A DNA stretch of 64,000 bases, from contig DVNK01000005.1 in the NCBI GenBank assembly GCA_018714445.1, positions 80,196 to 144,195 of the forward strand. Reading direction: 5' to 3'. The notes beneath the pieces are model-generated. The model was not told the DNA's origin. It saw only the letters and a list, made by a program, of their open reading frames with translations, and ran no database searches. This stretch comes from Candidatus Fimadaptatus faecigallinarum (lineage in GTDB: Bacteria > Bacillota > Clostridia > Christensenellales > Aristaeellaceae). Position 1 is the first letter of the stretch. Every line of letters starts with the position of its first letter. Below are positions 1 to 10,384 of the stretch, one piece after another. The position numbers were made by a program, and so were the translations under genes.

Positions 1-82
1 CGGAATCTGTTCCGGGCGGCAGCATTGCCATTCAACTATCGCGTAAGCTCCGCAACGTGCGCGCGGCAAGCCCACGCACGAC

Positions 83-1147
83 TTACTCGGCGGCGGGCAG
101 CGCGTCCAGTACCGCTCTGAGCGCATCCTCGCTCTGAGCGCCTATGATCGGGTCGCCGACCTGCTGGCCATTCTGATCGACTATCACCTTGGTGGGCGTA
201 TACTGTATGCGGCTGAGCAGCGTGGTATACAGCGAGCTGTCCGGGACAATGCACGAATAGCCCACGCCCGTCTGCTCGACTATGCTGCGCGCCAGCTCCA
301 TCGTATCCTCATCGATCGCATCGGACACTATGCCCAGGAACTGCACGCGGCCCTCGTACTCCTTCGCCAGCGTCGCCAGACCCGGCATCTCCGATATGCA
401 CGGCGGGCAGGACGTCGCCCAAACGTCTATCAGCGTATACGGCGCATTGCTCAGCACGCTCCGATCGACCGCCGCGCCATATATGTCCTGTGTGCTGAAT
501 TCGCCCACCAGCGCCGTCAGCTCGGACACAGTGGCCGGCCGGCTCAGCAGCACGCTGTTTGCCGCGCCCGCGCTCAGCGACGCGCGTATGGTATCCACCA
601 TCGCCACGCCAGCCTCATCCAGCAGCGACGTGTCCGGAGCCGGGTTCAGGTACAGCGTAAACTCATAACCCTCCGCACTGCCCAGCACGCTGGATTCGTA
701 GCCCTCCAGTTCGGTCGCCGCGGCCGACTCGGCGCCTTCGGCCTGCACCGCTATCGCCATTATGCCGCCGCGCACGTCAAACGACACATTGCTGCTGTCA
801 CTGTTGTCATACTGTTGCGGCAGCAGCACCATTAAGCCGCTTTTCAGCGTGCCCGCGTCGTCGTAGTCCGCCTTGGCCGCAATCGTCACGTCGTAATTGC
901 GCGCATACTGTTCCCAGTCGGAGTCCACGTACAGCCGCACGCCCAGCTGATCCATCTCGTAGTAAGGGCGCGTGTCCTCGACAGCAGCTCCGGCGCTGTC
1001 GCCCTCAGACTCGCCAGCAGGAGCTTCAGTGGCAGCGGTTTCCGCCGTGGCTTCAGGGGCCGCAGTCGCATCAGCCTGCTCCGCCAGCGCACAGCCGCTC
1101 AGCGCCAATACCGCCAGCGCCAACAACGTAGCAATCATTTTCTTCAT
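83..1147 (-). CDS. TlpA-like thioredoxin-fold lipoprotein
   Basis: Predicted membrane-anchored extracytoplasmic thiol-disulfide protein of 354 residues. The start is the ATG at 1147, which has a TGGAGGT ribosome binding site; an in-frame ATG further upstream lacks one. Residues 1-19 form a lipoprotein signal ending in LSGC, so Cys19 should be lipidated. An acidic, Ala-rich linker follows, then a middle domain I do not recognise. The C-terminal 150 residues are a thioredoxin/TlpA domain with the redox motif WATSCPPC near residue 246, as in ResA-type proteins. It lies last on the strand after the HAD gene, with an 89-base gap, and may be co-transcribed. The substrate is unknown. The family call is firm; the role in spore, cytochrome or redox stress biology is inference. 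Confidence 0.85.
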   Translation of the reverse strand: MKKMIATLLALAVLALSGCALAEQADATAAPEATAETAATEAPAGESEGDSAGAAVEDTRPYYEMDQLGVRLYVDSDWEQYARNYDVTIAAKADYDDAGTLKSGLMVLLPQQYDNSDSSNVSFDVRGGIMAIAVQAEGAESAAATELEGYESSVLGSAEGYEFTLYLNPAPDTSLLDEAGVAMVDTIRASLSAGAANSVLLSRPATVSELTALVGEFSTQDIYGAAVDRSVLSNAPYTLIDVWATSCPPCISEMPGLATLAKEYEGRVQFLGIVSDAIDEDTMELARSIVEQTGVGYSCIVPDSSLYTTLLSRIQYTPTKVIVDQNGQQVGDPIIGAQSEDALRAVLDALPAAE

Positions 1148-1236
1148 TCGGTCTACCTCCACGCTTTTATTTTGCGGCGCACGCCCGGACGCACTGTCCC
1201 GGCGGCGCATCAATTAGTGTCTATTGGACGCAAAAA

Positions 1237-1926
1237 TCATACATTGCGTTGCACATATTGCAAGTTATCCCCGTTATTATTTAGTAGCTCTTCCCAGCTG
1301 GTGAAGTAGCGCTCGACCGACGCGATTATCTCCGCCTTATTGAGGCGAGCGCTCTCGTCCTCTATCGCCCACACGTGCAGCCCGGCGCGCCTGGCCGTGC
1401 GTATCGAGTACAGCGCGTCTTCATACATCACGCAGTCCTCAGGAGCGACGCCTATGCGCCGGCACAGCTCCGGGTAGTACTCGTCCGAAGCCTTGGTCAT
1501 GCCCATTTCATCCGAACAAAACAGCAGCTGCCGTCCATCGCTCACGAACGCATCCGCTATGCCCAACCGCTCCATGAGCGGCCACGCCTGCGCCCTGAGC
1601 GACGCCGTAGCCAGCACGCAAGTCACGCCCTGGGCGCGCAGTTTGGCGATATACCTGTCCGCGCCCGGCTTGAGCTTGACGTCGCGCTCGTAGTGCTCTA
1701 TCATGCGCCGGTCAAAGAACGCTATCAACTCGGCATCGCTGTCCGGTATGTCGTAGTACCTGCGCATTATAGGCGGCGTGGAGCGCACCGATGTAAAGTA
1801 CAGCTCCTCGCACAGCGCCTTTGACGGCTCATGTCCATGTTCGCGCAGATACTCCACCGCCACCGTGCGCCAGTAATACATAGAATCTATCAGGGTGCCG
1901 TCCATGTCAAATATTGCCGCCTTCAT
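1237..1926 (-). CDS. HAD-superfamily hydrolase (beta-phosphoglucomutase-like)
   Basis: Cytosolic HAD phosphatase of 229 residues. The N-terminal DxDxT nucleophile motif is visible in FDMDGTLIDS (residues 6-15), followed by a helical cap, a Thr/Ser motif II (ATAS near residue 108) and an acidic motif near EDALYSI. This is the subfamily I layout of phosphoglycolate phosphatase and beta-phosphoglucomutase relatives. AGGAGGG precedes the ATG by seven bases. It starts 18 bases after prfA and so is probably co-transcribed with the prmC-prfA genes, but this association is not a conserved functional link I know of. The substrate cannot be told from sequence. Confidence 0.88.
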   Translation of the reverse strand: MKAAIFDMDGTLIDSMYYWRTVAVEYLREHGHEPSKALCEELYFTSVRSTPPIMRRYYDIPDSDAELIAFFDRRMIEHYERDVKLKPGADRYIAKLRAQGVTCVLATASLRAQAWPLMERLGIADAFVSDGRQLLFCSDEMGMTKASDEYYPELCRRIGVAPEDCVMYEDALYSIRTARRAGLHVWAIEDESARLNKAEIIASVERYFTSWEELLNNNGDNLQYVQRNV

Positions 1927-1944
1927 GTGATGCCCTCCTGCGCG

Positions 1945-3036
1945 TCAGTCGCCCGCCAGCTGCGCCGCCAGCTTGCGCGATTGATCCTCCATAATCAGCG
2001 CGTCTATTATCTCATCCAGATCGCCGTTCATTATCTCATCGATGCGGTACAGCGTGAGATTTATGCGATGGTCGGTCACGCGGCCCTGCGGGAAGTTGTA
2101 CGTGCGTATCCGCTCGGAACGGTCGCCCGTGCCCACCTGAGAGCGCCGCCGGTCGGAATACTGCGCGTCGCGCTGTTCGCGCAGCGACTCATACAGCCGC
2201 GACCTGAGCACGCGCATCGCCTTTTCACGGTTCTGTATCTGCGAACGCTCGTCCTGCGACGTGACGACCAGTCCGGTCGGCAGATGCGTTATGCGCACCG
2301 CAGAGTCGGTCCGGTTTACGTGCTGACCGCCCGCGCCCGATGCGCGGTACGTGTCTATGCGCAGATCGTTGGGATTTATCTCCAGATCGACTTCCTCGAC
2401 CTCGGGCAGCACCGCCACCGTCGCGGTCGAGGTATGTATGCGCCCCGCCGACTCGGTGACCGGCACCCGCTGTACTCGATGAACGCCGCTCTCGTACTTG
2501 AGCCGTGCAAACGCGCCCTGACCCTGTATCAGCAGCACGGCCTCCTTGATTCCGCCCAGCTCGGTCTCGCCATCCTGCGTCAGTTCGGCCTTCCAGCCGC
2601 GCCGGTCGGCGTAGTGCTGGTACATGCGCACCAGCTCGTAGCCGAACAACCCCGCCTCGTCGCCGCCCGCGCCCGCGCGCACCTCCAGCACCACATTTCT
2701 GAAGTCGTCCGGATCGCGCGGCAGCAGCAAAAGCTTGAGCGCATGTTCGCACTCCTCCAACCGCTTCTCCAGCTCGGCCACCTCATCGCGCGCCATGTCG
2801 GCCATGTCCGGGTCGGCCGTCAACTCGCGCGCCGACTCCAGCTCGCTCAACAGTCTGCGATACTCGCCCGTGCGCTCGTGCACCGGCTCCAGTTCGCTGT
2901 GCTCGCGCATCAGCTTGCGCCAGTTGGCCATGTCGGCTATCACGTCGGGCTGGGATATCTGTATGCTCAATTCCTCATATCGGCTGTCCAGCCGCTCGGC
3001 CTGCGCAAACCAGGCCGGCATATCGGTATTTGCCAT
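1945..3036 (-). CDS. prfA: Peptide chain release factor 1
   Basis: Class I release factor that decodes UAA and UAG and triggers peptidyl-tRNA hydrolysis on the ribosome. It has 363 residues, the usual RF1 length. The GGQ catalytic motif is at 236-238, and the tripeptide that reads the stop codon is PVT at 192-194. RF1 proteins carry PxT where RF2 carries SPF, so this is RF1. The start at 3036 is chosen because AAGGAG precedes it and MANTDMP begins where RF1 proteins begin. It follows prmC by 46 bases; PrmC methylates the GGQ glutamine, so enzyme and substrate share a transcription unit, as in many Firmicutes. Confidence 0.97.
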   Translation of the reverse strand: MANTDMPAWFAQAERLDSRYEELSIQISQPDVIADMANWRKLMREHSELEPVHERTGEYRRLLSELESARELTADPDMADMARDEVAELEKRLEECEHALKLLLLPRDPDDFRNVVLEVRAGAGGDEAGLFGYELVRMYQHYADRRGWKAELTQDGETELGGIKEAVLLIQGQGAFARLKYESGVHRVQRVPVTESAGRIHTSTATVAVLPEVEEVDLEINPNDLRIDTYRASGAGGQHVNRTDSAVRITHLPTGLVVTSQDERSQIQNREKAMRVLRSRLYESLREQRDAQYSDRRRSQVGTGDRSERIRTYNFPQGRVTDHRINLTLYRIDEIMNGDLDEIIDALIMEDQSRKLAAQLAGD

Positions 3037-3082
3037 ATCGCTCCTTTCCGGCGCGCTGCGTGCGCCGATATCGCTCGCCGCA

Positions 3083-3913
3083 TCAGCCCGCGCGCCGCGC
3101 ATACACTATGCGCTCAACGCCGTTGATGTCGCGGCATATGCCCTTATCCTCAAACTCCGGCCCCAACAGCGCGCACACATCGCCGGCCTGCCCCGCGCCC
3201 ACCTCCAGCGCGATATGCCCTCCGGGCTTTAGCATCGTTGCCGCGCCCTGCGCCAGCCGCCGGTACACGTCCAGACCGTCATCGCCGCCGAACAGCGCCA
3301 GCGCCGGTTCGCGCCTGACCTCGCGCTGCAGCTGCGCCATATCGCATGCGCTCAGATACGGCGGATTGCTGACTATCATGTCGAACGCGCGGCCGCTGAC
3401 CGGCGCGTACAGGTCGCCCAGGCACAGCTCCACCTGTGCGCCCAGCGCCTGTGCGTTTTCGCGCGCCAATTCCAGCGCCTCGGACGATATGTCCACGCCT
3501 ACGACGCGCGCGTCTGTGCGCTCAAGCGCAATCGTTACGGCCAGCACGCCCGTGCCCGTGCCCACGTCCAGCACATCGGGCCGCGCCACGCCCCTTATAA
3601 GTTCCAGCGCCTTCAGGCACAGTTCCTCGGTTTCGGGGCGCGGTATCAGCGCGCGCGCATCGGTGTGAAAGCTCCGCCCACAAAACGGCTGATCGCCCAA
3701 AATATACTGCAATGGCTCGCCGGCCGCGCGGCGCTCCACCATGGCCCAATACCGTGCCTGTCCCGCCTCATCGGGCGGCGCGCTGAACCGCAGCCAGCTC
3801 GAATTGCAGCCCAGGCATCCGCACAGCAACCAGCGCGCATCGGCCCCGGCATCCAGATCGCCTGAGCGCTCCAGCCGCGCCGCCGCCGCGCGCAGCAGCT
3901 CGTCAACAGTCAC
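3083..3913 (-). CDS. prmC: Release factor glutamine N5-methyltransferase
   Basis: Methylates the glutamine of the GGQ motif in release factors, using S-adenosylmethionine. With the GTG start at 3913 it has 276 residues, typical of the family. That start has a GGGGGTGA ribosome binding site; an ATG 13 codons upstream has none. An N-terminal helical domain is followed by the family signature IPRPETEEL (90-98), the SAM-binding loop DVGTGTG (116-122) and the catalytic NPPY (183-186). It lies between the DUF1385 gene and prfA, the common Firmicutes order. Confidence 0.95.
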   Translation of the reverse strand: MTVDELLRAAAARLERSGDLDAGADARWLLCGCLGCNSSWLRFSAPPDEAGQARYWAMVERRAAGEPLQYILGDQPFCGRSFHTDARALIPRPETEELCLKALELIRGVARPDVLDVGTGTGVLAVTIALERTDARVVGVDISSEALELARENAQALGAQVELCLGDLYAPVSGRAFDMIVSNPPYLSACDMAQLQREVRREPALALFGGDDGLDVYRRLAQGAATMLKPGGHIALEVGAGQAGDVCALLGPEFEDKGICRDINGVERIVYARRAG

Positions 3914-3988
3914 GCGTTCACCCCCATCGCCCGCGTAAAAATTGGGCGGCATGGCGTTTTGCGCATGTCGCCCGAGATATCGCCTGAT

Positions 3989-5047
3989 TCAGCCGCGCGC
4001 GGCACCGGGCTCATCGCCGGGCTTGAGCGCGCCGGACTTGTCCCGCTCGCTGTTGAGCACGTACTGTTCCTTGATGCAGTCCTCAGTGTTGAGCGCGCAC
4101 TTGAGCGCCTCTATCGCCACCTGGCACATGTCGTCGTCAGGCTGTGCAGTCGTCAGCTTTTGCAGCATCATGCCGGGCCACTTGAGCGCGCGCACTATCG
4201 CGCTGTCGCCGGCGTGCGCCAGGCCCCTGAGCACCTCGTACGACACTCCCGCAACCAGCGGCAGCAGCAGCAGCCGCGATGCCACGCGCATCAGCGGGCC
4301 GCCGTCGTTCGAGCCCAGGAAGATGTACACGATTATACTTACCAAGAACACTATGACTATGAAGCTCGTGCCGCAGCGCGGATGCAGCCGTGAATGCTTC
4401 TGCACATTTTCGACGGTCAACGGCTCGCCGCTCTCAAAGCAGTGCACGCTCTTGTGTTCGGCGCCATGGTACATGAACGTGCGGCGTATCTCCTTGACGT
4501 TGCGCACCAGCAGTATATACCCTATAAACATCGCTATGCGGATAACGCCGCCTATAAGATTCAAAAGCAGCTTTTGCCCGTTCGAGAGCAGCACCTCGGC
4601 CGAACCGCCGGTCATGACATGCTTTATCCACGACTCGACCAGCGTCGGCAGCACAAAGAACAACCCTATCGACAGCGCCAGCGCCAACACCACTGCCACG
4701 CCCATCATCACGTCCTCGGCGCGCTTGCCGAACTTGCTGGCCAGCTTCTTTTCGAACTCGCTGGGCTCCTCGGCCTCCATGCCGGCCATCTCAGCCGACT
4801 CGGTCAGCGTCTGTATGCCCAGCACCATCATCATTATGAAATTGACCACGCCGCGTATGATCGGCCAACCCAGCACCTTATACTTCTTGGCGAGCTGGCG
4901 ATTGGGCTTTACGCGCGCGACTATGCGACCGTTCTCCTGGCGTACCGCCACCGCAGTGCGCTCGGGTGAACGCATCATCACGCCCTCCATTACCGCCTGG
5001 CCACCCACGTCGAACTTTGCGCAGGACGATTGCTCTTTTTTTGCCAT
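3989..5047 (-). CDS. DUF1385 (YqhQ-like) membrane protein
   Basis: Conserved membrane protein of 352 residues. It begins with the family hallmark GGQAVMEGVMMRSP (15-28), followed by a charged segment, several hydrophobic segments in the middle and C-terminal half, and the conserved HGAEHKSVHCFE stretch between them. GGGAGGT precedes the ATG. The acidic, Gly-Ala-rich last 20 residues are probably a disordered tail. The family is usually found between rpmE and prmC-prfA, as here. Its biochemical function is not established, so none is assigned. Confidence 0.93.
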   Translation of the reverse strand: MAKKEQSSCAKFDVGGQAVMEGVMMRSPERTAVAVRQENGRIVARVKPNRQLAKKYKVLGWPIIRGVVNFIMMMVLGIQTLTESAEMAGMEAEEPSEFEKKLASKFGKRAEDVMMGVAVVLALALSIGLFFVLPTLVESWIKHVMTGGSAEVLLSNGQKLLLNLIGGVIRIAMFIGYILLVRNVKEIRRTFMYHGAEHKSVHCFESGEPLTVENVQKHSRLHPRCGTSFIVIVFLVSIIVYIFLGSNDGGPLMRVASRLLLLPLVAGVSYEVLRGLAHAGDSAIVRALKWPGMMLQKLTTAQPDDDMCQVAIEALKCALNTEDCIKEQYVLNSERDKSGALKPGDEPGAARG

Positions 5048-5230
5048 AACACTACCTCCCGGGGCCGCATGTCTAACAGCCGCGCCCCCGCGCTTATATT
5101 ATAACCGTAAATTGTGACAGAAAACCGGCCGCCACCGCGTAGCGCGTTATGTTGTGATGAACTATGACGGTCGTATCACATATATCGACGTCCTGCGCAG
5201 CCGCGACGTTCCATTCGATGCAGCGTCGCA

Positions 5231-5265
5231 TAAAAGAAAAACAGACCGGGGCACCCCCGATCTGT
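5231..5265 (-). terminator. Rho-independent terminator after rpmE
   Basis: On the minus strand ACAGA-x-CGGGG pairs with CCCCG-x-TCTGT around a 3-base loop (stem 5241-5265 with one internal mismatch). It is followed by TTTTTCTTTTATG. It lies 77 bases after the rpmE stop and separates rpmE from the DUF1385 gene. Confidence 0.85.
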
Positions 5266-5341
5266 ATTTCGTCCAATTGATGCCCGCTGAAGGGGCCCTG
5301 CTCGCAGCCTTGGGGGCAGCCGTCAACAGCCGCTCGCCAAC

Positions 5342-5539
5342 TTACATGCCGTAGCGCTTCTTGAAGCGATCGACACGTCCGCCGGTGTCCACCAGCTTCT
5401 GCTTGCCGGTGAAGAACGGATGGCACTTGGAGCAGATATCGACGCGCAGCTCCTTCTTGGTCGAGCCGGTTTCAAACGTCTCGCCGCACACGCAGCGGAC
5501 TATCGCCTTGCCATACTTGGGATGTATGCCCTCTTTCAC
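5342..5539 (-). CDS. rpmE: 50S ribosomal protein L31, zinc-binding form
   Basis: Ribosomal protein of 65 residues in the zinc-ribbon (C+) form: a CVCG pair and a CSKC pair would bind Zn. The end, [13 protein letters not shown], is the standard L31 terminus. The GTG start at 5539 is preceded by GAGGTGAGATCC and gives VKEGIHPKY, the family start; longer in-frame versions would run back through the promoter. It has its own promoter (5602-5630), an inverted repeat in its leader (5561-5578) and its own terminator, so it is a monocistronic unit inserted in the rho-prfA block. Confidence 0.96.
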   Translation of the reverse strand: MKEGIHPKYGKAIVRCVCGETFETGSTKKELRVDICSKCHPFFTGKQKLVDTGGRVDRFKKRYGM

Positions 5540-5560
5540 GGATCTCACCTCACATTTAAT

Positions 5561-5578
5561 ACGCCCAAGGGCGTATAG
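5561..5578 (-). promoter_or_regulatory. Inverted repeat in the rpmE leader
   Basis: ATACGCCC-AA-GGGCGTAT is a perfect 8-base inverted repeat, 21 bases upstream of the rpmE GTG and inside the predicted transcript. It could be an mRNA hairpin sensed by a feedback system or a DNA operator. Autogenous control of L31 through its leader is reported in E. coli; applying that here is inference. Confidence 0.5.
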
Positions 5579-5601
5579 CCTATTTAAACACTGCAAGAGC
5601 A

Positions 5602-5630
5602 ATTATATCACAGCTTGGCTGCGTTTGCAA
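5602..5630 (-). promoter_or_regulatory. Sigma-A promoter of rpmE
   Basis: TTGCAA (5625-5630), a 17-base spacer and TATAAT (5602-5607), read on the minus strand. It sits between the rho stop and rpmE, so L31 is transcribed independently of rho. Confidence 0.85.
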
Positions 5631-5664
5631 TGTCAAATCCCGATTTTTACAATTGATTTGCGCG

Positions 5665-8814
<3,150 letters not shown>

Positions 8815-9019
8815 AAATGCTCCTTCCGGTTTCCGAATATGCTCTGGCACGCAACTTACGCACACAGCTGCTCACGGAAAAGAAATGTCGTAAGCTCAAT
8901 AAACTGATCTATGTTTAAATGGATGAGAGAGTCGCCCTGATATATATGATATTCACGACAACACTGAATTATGCAATTGGTGAAATTCTTCGCGTCGCAT
9001 TTTGCGCGCAGCCCCGCGT

Positions 9020-10090
9020 TCAAAGCGGCTTGACTGCTATCGCCAGATCACGCTTTACTGCCTGTTCTACCCAATGCTCCATGCCGTCATACGCGCCGCC
9101 CTGGCACACCTCAAGCCCGCACGCGCGCATCTGTTCGCGCAGCGCGTCGCGTTTCAGCGTATACGAATTGAACGACAGCGCCAGCACTCCGCCCGGCGCA
9201 AGCAATCGCGCCCACACCGGCACTGCCTCGGCGGTAAACTGCTCTATTGTGACCGCCTTAACCCGCTCATGAGCGCCTGCACGCCCTGCCGCGCCCGGCT
9301 TGAACGCAGTGCGGCTGTCGCCCGAATGCGTGGCATGCTGCACTCCGTAGGGCAGATCGCCCGCTATTATGTGGAACTTGCGCCGCGCAAGCAGCTTGTC
9401 CAACAGCAGCGTATCACACTGTACCAGACTCAGCGAACGCACGTCATGCGCCTTGTACTCCTCGGGCGTGCGTGCGGTCGAGATCTGCCACAGCGGTCTG
9501 GGCGCACCGTCCACAGTCAGTGAGCGCGCGTCTATCGCATGCTTTAGATGATGATACGTCATGTAGCGTTTGAGGAATGTCTTGAGCTCGTCCAGCGCTT
9601 TTGCGTCCACGTCGACGCCGAACGCGTTGTCGCCGGCGTTGAGCGCCTCCAGCAGCGTCGTGCCCCGGCCGCACACCGGATCCAGCACATCCAGCGGCGC
9701 ATCTTCCTGCGCCCACCTGCCGCTGAGCCGCGCCACATTAAGCAGAAACCGCGTAAACGTCTCGCTAGTCTTGCCCTTATACTTGAGTATGCCCGAAAGA
9801 TCCTGCCCCAGATACGCCTCTGCACGGCCCGCCACCGGGTACAGCGCGCCGTCGTCTCCCTCGCGGCACGCCATATACAGCCCCGACATGCGCCCAAGCA
9901 ACCGATTGAGCAGCTCGTCATGCACCGGCGCATCCACGCACAGCGCTACATTCCCCACATATGACCGCGTCTGCACCTGAGCCTGCACGCCCGCAGCGCG
10001 CAGTGTCAACTCAAGTTCAGCACGCGTAAGTTGCTCCAGCGACGCCTGATATCTGCTATTCTGATGGGTCATCAAAAAAACAATAAGCAA
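9020..10090 (-). CDS. TRM11/UPF0020-like RNA methyltransferase (putative)
   Basis: SAM-dependent methyltransferase of 356 residues. The SAM loop is DPVCGRGTTLLEA (about 170) and the catalytic-type motif is AGDLPYGVQ, the D-x-P-Y-G form seen in guanine-N2 RNA methyltransferases such as TRM11. The N-terminal 150 residues would be the substrate-binding part; I do not see a clear THUMP domain. The TTG start at 10090 is preferred because AAAGGTGAGAG lies just upstream, while the ATG six codons inside has none. It is the first gene upstream of rho on this strand, 205 bases away. The exact RNA target is unknown. Confidence 0.78.
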   Translation of the reverse strand: MLIVFLMTHQNSRYQASLEQLTRAELELTLRAAGVQAQVQTRSYVGNVALCVDAPVHDELLNRLLGRMSGLYMACREGDDGALYPVAGRAEAYLGQDLSGILKYKGKTSETFTRFLLNVARLSGRWAQEDAPLDVLDPVCGRGTTLLEALNAGDNAFGVDVDAKALDELKTFLKRYMTYHHLKHAIDARSLTVDGAPRPLWQISTARTPEEYKAHDVRSLSLVQCDTLLLDKLLARRKFHIIAGDLPYGVQHATHSGDSRTAFKPGAAGRAGAHERVKAVTIEQFTAEAVPVWARLLAPGGVLALSFNSYTLKRDALREQMRACGLEVCQGGAYDGMEHWVEQAVKRDLAIAVKPL

Positions 10091-10118
10091 TATTCTCTCT
10101 CACCTTTGTAAGTATACG

Positions 10119-10147
10119 ACATTAGTTTACCAACTTTCGCCGGTCAA
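10119..10147 (-). promoter_or_regulatory. Possible promoter of the TRM11-like gene
   Basis: TTGACC (10142-10147), 17-base spacer, TAATGT (10119-10124). The -10 element is weak. Confidence 0.4.
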
Positions 10148-10348
10148 TTCAAGCGAATCCCTTAAATTTCCCTTTAATTAACCTGTAAATGCACAAGTGT
10201 CACGCTTTTGCCACTGGATTTGTCACGCTGGAGTGCGTGCACGTGCATTTTCAACGGTGTTCGGTACGGCGACAGCGTCGTGAAACGCTCTGATAGACGT
10301 TTAATTCAACCAAGTTGTTCAACTTTGCCATCGGCGTTAAATGCAGCC

Positions 10349-10377
10349 GCGGCGCGACGATTTATCCGCCGCGCCGC
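10349..10377 (-). terminator. GC-rich hairpin after the repeat protein gene
   Basis: GCGGCGCG (10349-10356) pairs with CGCGCCGC (10370-10377), plus two inner pairs after a mismatch, 8 bases past the stop at 10385. There is no clear T-run, so its role as a terminator is uncertain. The rest of the 294-base gap shows only the promoter listed above. Confidence 0.4.
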
Positions 10378-10384
10378 CAAGCGC

